From positions 19,641,959-19,705,958 of the forward strand of contig OU744446.1 of NCBI GenBank assembly GCA_916610825.1: a stretch of DNA of 64,000 nucleotides, in the 5' to 3' direction. This DNA comes from Haliclystus octoradiatus (Eukaryota; Cnidaria; Staurozoa; Stauromedusae; Haliclystidae). The translations under genes and the position numbers were made by a program. This document shows positions 23,546-35,824 of this stretch, piece after piece; the stretch's first letter is position 1; every line of letters begins with the position of its first letter. Below the pieces are notes generated by a model that was given only the letters and a program-made list of their open reading frames with translations, was not told the DNA's origin and did not search any database.

Positions 23546-25049
23546 GGAATAGATAGTTATAAATATGATGAAATATATCAAATACAAATATATATACTGG
23601 TTTCATCCGATTTTAAAACTCCTTTTTGCATCTGGTACCATTGTACATTTACTTTATTATGCCGCATGAAATAAAAAATAAAAAAGTATTGCAGCAAATA
23701 TTAATCAGACAAAAGCGTTAACCACCAAGTTCAGTTTAAAAGTTGGATAACTTTTTTATTTTTCATTTTATGGTAGATTTGTAGTAAATGTACAAAGGTA
23801 TACCAGATGCAAAAAGAATTTTGAAAATCGGTTGAAAACAGAGTTTAATATAAATAAAAGGAGCGATAAAAAATCATGAAATGTCCTTGAGTTACCTCTG
23901 ATCTAGCCACGACTCCTTCTCGTATAGCTGGTTACGCTGCTATTATATGTTAATTAGAATACGTAAAATCATATTTAGGTACGAAAGTTATGCCTATAGA
24001 TTTAGAAAGTCTTGATTGCGCATTGCTTACTGGATGAGATCTGATTATTATAAAAATGAAAGAGAACAAAACTATTATAGATAGAAAGAATTTATATACA
24101 TTAATCAGTTTTACATTTGACTTCCTATCCACTTATCGAGTAAGAATAGAATATTTAGATAGCTGAATGATCTCCTCGTGTCTCTTCTCTTCTTCTTGAG
24201 GCACTCGAAATAGAACCATTGAGTCTCTCTTGCTTCTGTCGTTTGTGTATCTGCCATCGTCTTCCCCTTCATCGTCAACAGTTTCGTGATATGACGCAGA
24301 ATGGAACCGTGCATCACTCGCACCTCCTAATCGAAATAAAAATGACCTATTACAGTATTTTCTACTGTACAACATATTGACGCATATAATATTTAGGGGT
24401 TTAGAGAGTGTTTTGTTAAATTATCAAGTTAGTCATTTCCTCTGATAATTTTTATCTAATACATGTTCAATCGTTATCTAATCATATTAGACAACAGCTG
24501 CATAGACAACGTCATCGGTGTTGCCCACAGATACCATCGAATAACATTTTCGATATTAGGCAATGGTGACCCGAACTTTGTCCATTACGAATTAGTTTAT
24601 TTGTCTGATGATTGCGTAAGCATGAAACTATTAGTAACAATTATGAATGTGTAGTCTTTGACTCCTTTTATTATATTTAGCTCTGTCAAATGATATCGAG
24701 TACTATTTTTTGCTATTAGATAATATCTAATATATATATATATTTTTTTTTATCTGGTTACGTGATGACATGCTATATCTCCTAGCAAAATACTGATATC
24801 GTTTAAGTTTCACACTGCATAACTATCCTATATCCTCATTTGTGGTACAATGGTTTATTATATCTAAAGATTTATGCATGATTTGTTTATCATTAACTTA
24901 TTTGCTATATATTCTGATAAAGATTCTTAATCATCATGGATTGGAACTAGCATTTTGGAAGAATTTTATATTTCTCATTTATTTAAAGGGGTTAAATTAT
25001 TTTTTAACTTATTCGGTTATCGTGAAATTAAAGAAGCTTCTCATTAACA
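23546..25049. other. Intergenic, AT-rich
   Basis: Apart from the possible minus-strand exon at 24133-24326, no gene is visible. A short TA run lies at 24731-24741. Confidence 0.35.
24133..24326 (-). other. Possible terminal exon of an unidentified gene
   Basis: After TTTCGATTAG on the minus strand, the frame reads GASDARFHSASYHET, an acidic patch (DDEGEDDGRY), then SKRDSMVLFRVPQEEEKRHE and a stop at 24133. The charged, non-repetitive composition looks like coding sequence with a cytoplasmic tail. No upstream exon was found in the next kilobase, and no family was recognised. Confidence 0.25.
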
Positions 25050-26445
25050 ATCCTTCTATCATTCAATCATTATTCTATCGCTCTATCATTCGAATACTTT
25101 TGCCAATAGAACAATCAATTTAAATTTAGCCGAAATGGATGGTGATACGAACGAATACATAATAAAACGAATTATAAAAACTCGAAAAAGAATGGGTAAT
25201 CTAACGCTAATTGAAAATTGGAAACTAGCGGTTGATAGTGAGAAACTAGTGACTGTATTGTCAACTGACATGAGTAAGGCATTCGATTCATTGTACCACC
25301 CATTGATTGTTAAAAAATTTGAGGCCTACCGAATTGACAGTAAAACACTAGATCTAATACGATCATTCTTCGACAAAAGGCTTAATAGAGTAGAGATTCA
25401 TCAGAATAAAAGTGAATGGAAATGTATGGTTAGAGGATGAAACGACCGCATATCGTATTCTGTATAATACTCTAATCTAACTATGTAGGCCTATGCTGAC
25501 GATCATCAACTATATGTCAAAGGAAGTAATACTGCAATTGTCGATGCAGAGCTTAAAACTCAAAGGGAAATAGCATGAAAGTGGTTTAAAGACAACTTAC
25601 TACTGGCAAACCCTGATAAGTTCCAATCATTCACCATCAACCCAAGGAACATTGACAAAGAAAATTTGCAAAATAACAAACTTCAAATAGATGATAAGGA
25701 GATACATAAAACAGGTACCATCAAAATATTGGGATTTACATTCGATGGGAAACTTACATTCTCTAACCACCTTAAAAATTTTGCCGAGTGGCTAGTCAAA
25801 AAGTTGGAGTTCTTGGACTTAAATTAGTACCTCTTAATGCAAAGCTGTTATTATATAAAACATCTATCCTACCACATTTAACGTATTGCCATTTAATATG
25901 AAATTTTGTAAAGCATCTGATATGAGAAAGATCGAAAAAATACAGGAACCTGCATTGCGCATTATCTACTTATCTACTTCTGAATTATATGAACAGCTTC
26001 TTTCAAAATCGAATCTACCAACATTACTTAATCGCAGATTACAAGATATTGCAATACTTACGTTCAAAATTAAAAACAAGATGTTAGAATCAACTTGCAT
26101 AAATGAGATATTTTGCTCAAAAATGTAAATTATAGCCTTCGAAATAATGACTTCAAAATACCTGTTTATAATCCAATCCAATATGTATATATATTGTAAA
26201 TATAATCTTTGCAAGTTCTTACTATGAATGTTATAGTTGTTAATCAATTCAATTTATTATTGTTATTACTTAATTTACATATTTTTATTTTATTTTATTT
26301 TATTTTATTTTCTATTTTATTTTATTTTATATTCTTTTTATATATAAAAATGTGTTACTTTAAATATTATAGTGTCCCCAATTAGTTTTGTAAAGCTAAA
26401 GACATTGACACTTAAATAAAGTTATTGAATTGAATTGAAATTTAT
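25050..26445 (+). pseudogene. CR1/Jockey-like LINE reverse transcriptase remnant
   Basis: The frame at 25135-25437 contains NWKLAVDSEKLVTVLSTDMS and KAFDSLYHPLIVKK (RT blocks). The PQGS block is lost, then the frame resumes near 25490 with YADDHQLYVKG (catalytic box), NPDKFQSFTINP and IKILGFTFDGKLTFSNH, and at 25886-26128 with KIQEPALRIIY. Stops and a deletion of tens of codons around 25440-25490 break it. The 3' end is AATAAAGTTATTGAATTGAA at about 26417, preceded by a TTTTA repeat (26282-26330). The 5' end is truncated. Confidence 0.8.
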
Positions 26446-26655
26446 CGCTCAGTACCAAAAGAATCCGCATGTCTTGTTTCCTATTGGTTGAACATAGTAA
26501 CTATTTGAGAGGCTGTTATATTTTTCAATTTTCTTTGTTCTGCTTGAGTTATCACTGATCCTGCTTGTTAATTTGACAAAGGCAGATGTAATGTTGAGAT
26601 TGTATCTATATACTGTATAGCGTTTGAAATCCCACACTGTAGGCATTTGCATTTT

Positions 26656-29600
26656 TCAAAGGTATTTACCGTCATTACCGTCAGGGCGCATCTTATATTC
26701 TCTTGATAAACCTGCTGGTTTTACTGTGGATGGGATGTGGGCTGAAGACAATGATCGATGAATGATATTATTAATTTCGGAATATCTTGATCACCGACCA
26801 GCGTCGTTATAATCTGTGCCGACCAGCTGATCTTTGCTTACTAGGCCATTCGATGACCATTTGGCGAGCATTCGCAAATTTTGATGCCAAGTCCACACCA
26901 GATTATCGATCTACATTGGCATGACAACAAACGTGATTTATCTGTCGAACATCATTCTGCAAGGAGCGTTTATGCCTTTGCATTCGAAAATTCTTCATCT
27001 ATTCCTTTTCCATTCATAAAGGTTAAGATAGCATTATGAAATTGTTGTATTTCCATTCGTGCGAAACTCAAAAATTTTCTATCAACTGCAACTGCAAGTC
27101 GGGCAAGTCAGTCAGTCAGCTTGGGGGTACCTTATAAGGACACCTTTTATTTTGAATGAACAACATTAAAGTAATATGCTTGCAACGATATATGACGCAT
27201 AAATGAGCAACAAACAGGCAGGCTACTACACAAGCTAGAACAGTAATAGTTATTATCCGTACATTACATTATTTACATAAATATCTATACAGTATAGGCC
27301 CATTAATTTTAAAACACCTACCAGATATTATGGGTTTGATTGATTTCCATGATGTTTCGATTGGGTTCGGTGCAAAAGCCGTATAGTTGACTTTGACTCC
27401 ATGGGGCAATGCCTCTGAATCTATGAAATCACTGCATGTGTAATTTGATGCTAATAGTTTTTTGTTTGAACCCTTGAAGTAGACCTGTTTGAATGGACTG
27501 CCTTTGTCCTGCCATATTTTCCATATTTTATCGATGAATGCATGATGAAGAAAAAACTCAGGACTGTCACCAGCGTAGTACGTGCACATTGTACCACCTG
27601 ATCAATACAAATATACAAAAAAAAATATATATATAGAACACTAGATCATCATTATCGGCTATATGGGGGTAAATAGGTGCTGTTTTGCAGCATACTATCT
27701 TAGTGATGTGCATATAGAGTGAGCAATGAAGCTGACACCTTATTCAACATGCTCATACCAAGCAAATTCTTAACTAACCCATATTCATTCAGGGATGGTA
27801 CCAGGATTTCCCCGATGAGGGGACGGACATTCCCGACGGGGGGGCTATACCAAATTTCCACGTTACATAGACAAATCTGGCAATAGTCTCTAATACTGGA
27901 ATTGATATTGTATTTTACGAAATATGCTAAAAAAATTTCCCCGGGGAAAATTTAATCTTCCCCGACGCTCTGGTGCAACCCCTGTATTCATTATATTCAA
28001 TACCTAATAGTTACCTAACAGTCAATGCATGACACGTTTACTCACCTATTAGGCAGTGCATTGCATTGTGGAAACCTACTCTGACTCTCAACTCCATATC
28101 AGCAAATTGATCTTGCTTCATACTGAGCACGACATTGACATCATTCTGAGTTGGTGGATGCCCTCTGAACAGCCTTCGAAGGCATCGACGGTGTTTCTTA
28201 TGATTTACTAGTTTATTTTTGCCATAGCTCTGATCTGATAATTCTCTTTTCTGATTTGTTATACTACTAAAACACATATTGGCAATGAAAGCACCGTCTT
28301 CGTATGCTGGCATTTCAAAATTCTTTTCACTGTAAGGCCCGGTTTGAACGCAAAAGTCATTGTTTTTATCACCATTTCCACCAAGGAAAGAATTAGTCGA
28401 AGTAAAGAGAAACGAATCATTCCATGCTGATTTGGCATTGAGACTCCAATCCCAATATGGTATTGTGACTCGACAGTCGTACTCTTGTAGCATATTTTCC
28501 ATTTCATATAAATACCACCGATGCCATGGGAAGAACATTGGAAGAGTATGAACACCATTGAAGAAATACTTGTAATGTATTTTAATGAATTCAATGTATC
28601 GTGTCTTTGTTCGCTGTGAAGTTTGTACTGACTTGTAAGTGGCATGGTATCTATTGACCTCGTGTTGATCTAGCTGGTGCACTTCTCGTCTAATTCTATA
28701 GCAGTTGCGTAATAAATTATTTTTACATTCGCATACACGATTACATTCATCTAAGTGTTTTCCAGGGGACATACACTGACCATAGAACTCTGAAATATTT
28801 AGAAAACACAGCTCCATTTTAGAAAGACATTAAACAAATCAGCACAATAAAGCCTCACACGTAAGCAATCTAGAGTCAAAATTACAATCAGAAGCCGCAA
28901 TGCAAAACGAATAAAAGCTAATTACATTCGTGCACAAATTTCTTGGGGAGTGAACATTTTTCAGCTAAGCATTAAATGGTCTTTTGAGTCTCAGAGATGA
29001 TTTTGTTACTTATTTGTCACAAGAAAATGAAAGCATAATACAAATCCCGATACAAGTCCAAAATATTATGGATTCATTTTATGATCGCTTTTAGGTCTTT
29101 CTATAGGAGCTTTATGTATGCTACTAAATGTTATGGGGTCAACCTACAACCATTTGATACAAAACACTATAAAGCCAAAATGTTCGATAAACAATCCTAG
29201 AAGAATTCATTCGAAAATGCAATCGAATAACAATATTATCAAGCACTATATCTCAACTATATAATCAAAAATCAAAACTTTATATCCCAAAAATGTATCA
29301 GACGAACAAATATCTTGGTCTATAAATCGTGATTAAGTCATACGTACCCTTAGTGTGAGGTAATCGCTTTACAACAATTGGAATATCATCATGAACAGTA
29401 ATGCGCATGTGCGTTAAAATCAATTGGAATGCTCTGCTAATTTTAATTAATCGATTTGAAACGTGGTAGATTTTGATTATTCGCTCTTTCAACCAATCTA
29501 AAGATGACTTCACTTCACCGTAAACTGGTATTTGACTGTTACCAATAATAATGATAGATGTGTCCTGATCAACACTGTGGCGCTTTATCTCCGAAATTAT

Positions 29601-30842
29601 CTGAATCAATCCTTTTTGTAAATTGCATACAGGTTCTTTTGTTCTCTGTCTGGAAGGCAATTGCAATAGCTCAAACATCATTAAGATTGAAGATAGAGAA
29701 CAGTGGAATGAAAAGCCAACCACAGTTGAACTAACGTAATCAATTCATGATCTTACCGAATTGTTTGCATCCTTGATAAGACATAATCTCGATTGAAACT
29801 GTGCATTGGACTCAGATGGAGACTGCAGTTGTCATAGGAACACTTAACAATGCCAATTTTAGTAGTAGAAAGGGATACACTATAATGGAACAGCAGGGTT
29901 CTCGTTAATGTATTTGCCAATTCGAATTGTCGCGAGTCCATTGAGCCGGACCGATCAATTAGAAGGTAAACAGTCCTTCGTGGAGGAACATTGCCTACGA
30001 AGGATAAAAATAGAAAACGAATCAATTTCAGTTATGCCTTCTACGTTTCTCAGTTATGTAGTGTTATCGTGCTATCCAGTATTGAACACCATCGTATTTC
30101 TGTAAAGCAATACTGCTTTTGTCAAGTAATGGTTCAGAAATTGAGAGGGAATCCTTTCGGTGACAAATTACTCCTGTTTTTATGTCATACAGCTATATAC
30201 TACAACGTGGGAAGTACTGAAAATATACTATAACATGGGCAGTACTGAAAAATATAACCTAACATTAGTTATATTTACGAAACTATCTATACTGATCCAC
30301 TCGTATAAATCCTCTATCAACGCTAATCAAATTCAGCCACACGATGTTCGTTTAGCCTGAGGGTGTGCACAGGGCAGAACTATTTTAAGTACAAAAACAA
30401 ACAAATTGTACATGGATAATAGAAAGCTTAATGCGATTTTATTATGCCGTAACAAATTAATTTATATTGTGAAGCAGCCCTATTAATGTGTTATCCATTT
30501 AATTGTGCAATCATGCAAAACGTATAGGAAACTCATTAGGCAAAGCCTTGACAATCAAACCTCAAACAACGGCCCGATCATCGTCAAATTATATCGTAAG
30601 GTTGATAAAAATATGCGTTAAAGACTTTCGCTTCTCTAATTAGCCACATACCAAAACGTATAGAAGCACATGATCGTGATAAATGTTATTTGACTGAGTT
30701 ATTATCAGCTGGAAGCCTTAAAACCAAAAAGCTTAAAACTGTAATGCCTTCTTTGTACATTCAAGTATTAATTAAACTCACCTAAACTGAAATGAAATAT
30801 CGTACAAAATATAACCAGAATATGCAAGTACGCTCTCTTCAT
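26656..30842 (-). CDS. Secreted VWA-tyrosinase fusion protein, six exons, 568 aa
   Basis: Exons in transcript order: 30842-30782, 29994-29757, 29649-29348, 28789-28046, 27597-27322, 26741-26656. All introns are GT-AG, phases agree at every junction, and the sum is 1707 nt ending in TGA. Exon 1 encodes a signal peptide (MKRAYLHILVIFCTIFHFSL). Exons 2-3 encode a von Willebrand A domain (about 25-200): VYLLIDRSGSMDSRQ holds the MIDAS DxSxS at 34-38, and TSIIIIGNSQ is the usual TDG strand with the acidic residue lost. Exon 4 starts Cys-rich (GQCMSPGKHLDECNRVCECK) and carries the CuA site: H272, H281 and H290 (VHTLPMFFPWHRWYL) with IPYWDW. CuB is H441/H445 (FHNAMHCLIGG) across the exon 4-5 junction, and FFLHHAFIDKIW. 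Tyrosinases are copper enzymes oxidising phenols to quinones in pigmentation, hardening or adhesives. The VWA part could bind matrix. Exon 6 is short and the least certain. Confidence 0.8.
27790..27984. mobile_element. hAT-type MITE in tyrosinase intron
   Basis: The ends CAGGGATGGTACCAGGATTT and the complement of GCTCTGGTGCAACCCCTG form imperfect inverted repeats. They are flanked by a perfect 8-bp duplication TATTCATT (27782-27789 and 27985-27992), the hallmark of hAT insertions. The 195-bp element is rich in CCCCG and GGGGAA and has no open frame. It lies in the intron between the exons carrying the CuB histidines. Confidence 0.85.
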
Positions 30843-32297
30843 TGTAAAATCCATCCATTGAAATCCCAATGTAAATATATATGGTTATAAGCTATGGATG
30901 TTGAATTATAGTCATATGTTCATTTTACTGATGTGTGTATGTACAGTGTGACATCAGCAAAGGCCGTCTGCCCTTGACATTGCGCAACGCCAACAGCCCT
31001 CAGCAGCGTAATAGCAGAGATGGTAAATATTTTAATGCTCAGATGAGAACTTGTCTATACTATTATGATTCATGGATAGGATAGGGGAAGTTGAACAATA
31101 CCAATTTTAATGAGCAATTTCCATCAGTCAAAATGAGGATGGCCTTCAAATTCTGCTTAATTGTCATATGTGATATAGTAATGACCTCAATTGAAAAGAA
31201 ACAATTACATTCTTGATTGGCTTTTGTTTCTGCCTCGTGGCTTCTTCAGAATATTAATGGACAATAATAAGGAGTTTCTAGTAGTTAAATTATTTGCAAT
31301 TCACCTCTGCATTTGATCACTGTTCTATTGCAATTATTGCATTTAGATAGTATAACGCCTTATAGAACGAAAATACATCATGCATTAAAAATGTTTGTAT
31401 CAAAGAGGCTTCAGCGAGCGTATAAGAATAAGGATTTCAGATCAAGTCTTCGCACAAAACTTAACTTATTCAATTTACATTTTTTTCAGGCATATTATTA
31501 AAAGGAAATCACGGGCATGTGCAATTTTGAAACTTTTTGAAAAACCCACTCGGTGCAAATTAATTACGAACTAAAATTGAAACCGTATGATTTCCTATAC
31601 ATAATTACCGCAAGGAATATATTTTGTATATTATTTTTGGGCCATTTTTATTTTTAACTGTAGCTATTGGCTAACATATTGACTATGTGTTATAGAATAT
31701 CAATAAAGTTAACAACAAGTTAAAAGAATTAAAAGTAATTAATTTAATCCCATTTATACTGTCCCTTCTCATAACTTTCTTAGTCGCATCTGATACCGTG
31801 CTAGAATGCATGAGGGAATTTCTTGAATAAACTGATGCTTCTGCGAAATACATATCTGACGGTTTTGTATGTATCTATACCCAGTTCAGTGATGATCATT
31901 TGGAATGGATTACAGCGCCAAAGAACGCTCAAAGGCATAACATTTCTAGAATAACGCCCTTGTCGTAAAAATCTACATATAATTGTACAGATTTCTAGCA
32001 AAAGAGAATTCAGCTCCCGGGGTATCCATAAATATTATGTGGGGGACATGTCAATTTTGAGTAAACCTTTTCATTTGAATCTATTCGTTTTATTATGACC
32101 AAAATTTTCATTACAGTTGGCAGCAATTAAAAAATTTAGAACCGAGAAATGCTGCGGAATTGAGGATTATCGTACTGCGTATAATATAACCTTTGTAATT
32201 GGTAGACGATAAAGTTTTCCCAGGGATGCCCGCATAGTTGAAATACAGCACATCATTAATTGTAACAGTAACAACGGTTTCATGCAAACATTATATA
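30843..32297. other. Intergenic; upstream of the tyrosinase gene
   Basis: The minus-strand promoter of the VWA-tyrosinase gene should lie just right of 30842. No certain TATA box or repeat was recognised; short plus-strand frames look random. Confidence 0.3.
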
Positions 32298-33190
32298 AGC
32301 TATAGACTGTTCATGAGCAGTTTATGAAAGTGAATATAATTGTGTTTGACAGGGGGACGATAACCCATTTGCAAAAAGACGAGAGTGAAAGTTGACATAA
32401 CCCAGGGTAGATTCAATTCGTAGATGCTATTCATTTTTATTATACGTATACTCTAAACTTTGACAATAATATCAGGGTAACTTTAGCTTGTAGATAATAA
32501 TATAATAGCTGATATGATCTACAGATGAGAAGGTGCATTAAGTTTAATAAGAATAATAGTGTGATATATAGGCAATCTAATACTGTCAACGTAACTTATA
32601 GCTTCAAAAGCAGTACTATAACGGGGATAAAATTTAACGGAAACAATGAATTCTAAACTGATAGCTAAGGATAAATGACTTTTAATGTATAATAACAATA
32701 AGTGATTATATGATGATTATATTACTGATAATATGAACTTCTAGCTAATTACTCAAGAATTATGCAACCAATATTGATAAATGTAACGATATTTACGAAG
32801 TCATTGTTCAAGAGCTTGTATCCTCTTGACAAAATTTATGTAAGATGGAATTGCTTGACAATTCAATATATGAAATACTGTATTGGCATAAGGTCACACT
32901 GTTTGCAGCAGCAATCATCAGATGGTGAATGGAAAGTTTTTTAAAATTATAACAAATAGGAACCAAGTTGACCATATTCAGACTGAAGGCGCCAAGACGA
33001 CGTTAGATTTCTAAGTGATGGACTCTTCTAATTCTTTCTCAGTTACAGTATTATCGGTAGGTGCACTTTCATTAGGAGTAGATCTTGATTCATACAAAGA
33101 AAACATACAAATCCTCCCGTGCGGGGAATCGAACCCCGGCCACCTGCATGGGTGAAAACCAGAGATCCTAACCACTAGACCACACGGGAT
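32298..33190 (-). repeat. Left copy of an inverted SINE-like repeat
   Basis: Two blocks (about 32298-32400 and 32960-33190) are the reverse complement of about 37428-37525 and 37165-37405. Shared strings include GAAGGCGCC, TTGACCATATTCAGACTGAA and GACAGGGGGACGATAACCCA. The left copy has about 550 extra bases between the blocks (about 32400-32960). The tRNA-like head is at its right end, so the copy is on the minus strand. Confidence 0.75.
33115..33189 (-). tRNA. tRNA-Glu(TTC)-like sequence, probably SINE head
   Basis: The minus strand gives a full acceptor pair TCCCGTG/CACGGGA, A box GGTCTAGTGGTTAGGAT, anticodon loop TTTTCAC (TTC, Glu), and T arm CGGGGTTCGATTCCCCG. Compared with ordinary tRNA-Glu it seems to carry about four extra bases (TGCA) after the anticodon loop, which weakens the anticodon stem. 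A diverged relative in matching flanks at 37168 shows that it belongs to a dispersed repeat. A true tRNA gene at the origin of that repeat is possible but less likely. Confidence 0.55.
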
Positions 33191-34704
33191 TTGTATATTA
33201 TAACATCCAAGGAGCTTGATCTACCCAAACTTGAAGCAGGATGACAATTGAATACAGTTACCTGTAATATACTGACATCCACGGGACCGGGACAATCTGA
33301 ATTAGAAGAGGAACAGGCTTCATAAATTTATCAAGATCTATTCCTTTTTATCCGTCAACGAAAAGATTGGCGGGCAAATAAAGGGAAGGTTTGAAGCTCC
33401 CGCTAGCGTACACCATTTTACCGCTTTAATATTTATCTGTATATGCATATGAGATACAGTAATAATTATGCAACTTTATGATATAAGTTTAACAGCTAGT
33501 GTACAACAGAAACACGCTTTAAATATATATTACCAACTGGTGCCACTTTGAAAGGAGGCACAATTTGTTCAATAAAGTTGACATCTTTTAATAAAGCAAC
33601 AGAAACAGTCTGAGATAAAAGTATATATATATTTTAATAAATACAAATATAAATATAAATACAATATCAGTTTTCAATGCTACATTAATTGGCTATGCAT
33701 AAAAGGCAGAAACTTACCTAAATTCTATGATTGTGATCAATATTTTTCAAACACTTCCTTATTTGGAAACTTTTTGAAATGCTCTTTATTTGAAGCAAAA
33801 GTATCATGACTTGAAAGTGACGATGAAAATCTTGATATGTAAACCACTAAACTTATCGATGTTGGCATTGCAGGAATGTTCTAGGCAAATTTGTTTTGTA
33901 TATGCATGCACCTACATTATTATCATCTCATTTCATGATTAGACGCTTTTGTTCTATATACCTGCAGCTGCAAACATAGAGATTTTACGTCATCAGTAGG
34001 CTGACCTTCGGTGCATAGGTCTCCTTCAGCATATCATTCAACTTATACTGGTTTAATGCAACTCCAAGCATCTATTTAAAACTATACAATGTTCATCAAA
34101 GTGTGACCCCTCTTGCAAATATCAGATCATTCAATGAGTACAATACATAATCTTAGGATTCAAGAAAACAGAAACACAGCAAACAAAAACTGGTAAAAGT
34201 AAAAAAACAGGGACGTTCAAATATGAGAGGGTTCCTGTTAGGGTAAACTTTGTCATGAAAGATTTGAAAATATTTTGAGGTATGATTTTCGACTTTTGAT
34301 AAATTAAGTTTAACTTTTTTTCTCAAACATTTGTGTTATCGCTCATAATATTTTTTTCATTTATTTTAAAGTAATGTGAGTATTTTTTAAATATATTTGG
34401 GGTATATTTTCCATGATCTGAAACTTTTTATCGTCATTCTACCGCAGTTCTATTTGAGTGACCCCGTAGAAGCGCACTGCAAGCTATCCCCGAGGCTAAT
34501 GGTGAACGATTTGATTAATCATGGATTGATTAATCGTATTTTAAGTGATGTGTTAGACATTAATTTCAGACTATGCAAGTTCAAGAGCTGCAAACACTAT
34601 ATATCCATCCATATTTTGATAGCGTAGAATGGCGATCCCCTTGAAGAAAGACTTTCACGTCGAAGGGCGCTAGAATTAGTCATCAAAAATGGTTGGTTTG
34701 TTGA
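33191..34704. other. Intergenic, no gene recognised
   Basis: AT-rich DNA with short open frames lacking motifs. Confidence 0.35.
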
Positions 34705-34847
34705 AATGATATGATATGATATGATATGATATGATATGATATGATATGATATGATATGATATGATATGATATGATATGATATGATATGATATGATATTAT
34801 ATTATATGATATGATATAATATGATATGATATGATATGATATGATAT
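34705..34847. repeat. ATGAT pentanucleotide microsatellite
   Basis: About 28 head-to-tail copies of ATGAT, with a few ATTAT/ATAAT variants near 34795-34820. Confidence 0.95.
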
Positions 34848-35824
34848 GTCACTCCATTTTACTATGCCTGCGTTTGTATTTCCGGCAGCATGTTAACAGT
34901 GACTTTTAATAAGGAAATTTCTGTGCGGTGCTACAGTTCAGGGATATCTTTGATTTTCTCAAGTAATTATACGTACTTTCGCCAGATCAATTTTGACATA
35001 CATGTACTGCCTTAAGTGACTACACCCACCATTCATTTAATTGAGGCATAACAATCAAGGAAGTGGGAACTTTAGTAAGGCATACGATCTCCTGCTTGAT
35101 GTGATGGAAGCTGTTATAATATTTCAAACTGTGTTTGCTTCTGGGTCTAGGTACATCACAGGTTTGACTCATCTTGTTGTGGCGTGGTCTCTTGTTATTC
35201 CTAAAGATGTGTATAGGGATGAAAAACTGAAAAGCACAAATCAGGATGGTACATAGGATCGAGACACCATCGATGTGTGTTATTTTGTGTAGAGATATTG
35301 CACATAGCCTCTCAACGAGGTCGCCTCTCTTCCAGCTAAGGATAGTTCCCGATCTGAAGGGACAGCCAACTATTCGCTGTACGTTGCCACACGCCTATTG
35401 AGAGTCCATGAGTCTGACTAATGATGATTTTTTCGACCTTTTGTTACACTGATGTATAATGTATATATAGTTGATCGTATCTTTGTTAATTGAACACTTT
35501 TAAAGCTGTAGCTGAGCTTAATAATCAATCGGCAACCGAAATGGAAGGAATAAGATAAAACATTGTTTACATACTTAGCCATCATGACTTGTTACTATAC
35601 TATTGTGTTGCCATGACGAAGCACCTGAGCTAGACAATTGCATTATATAAATTGTGAATGAAGAGTATAAATTAGCATTCATAATTTTACACAATGGGTT
35701 GTTATGCGCGTGGCTTTACAACCGAAGAACTTATTTTGTTTACTACTTACGCTTTTAGAAGAGTCACAAAGATATTGCCATACAGTGACTCATTCATATA
35801 TTTATATATCCATACTGAAAGGCA
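34848..35824. other. Upstream region of the EAAT gene
   Basis: An open frame at 35041-35256 and a GC-richer stretch at 35270-35420 show no family signature. TATATAA (35643) and TATAAAT (35667) lie 160-180 bases before the EAAT start and could serve as TATA boxes, but this is weak. Confidence 0.3.

Noticed and set aside
26449..26652. Minus-strand 67-aa frame as the last tyrosinase exon
   Set aside because: The exon 26741-26656 fits the phase of the previous exon and ends in a stop; the other frame lacks an acceptor in the right phase.
28259..28645. 128-aa minus-strand frame
   Set aside because: Alternate frame of the tyrosinase exon, which carries the copper-site motifs in the other frame.
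35041..35256. 71-aa plus-strand frame upstream of the EAAT gene
   Set aside because: No motif, no splice sites that join it to the EAAT exon in frame; kept only as a remark.
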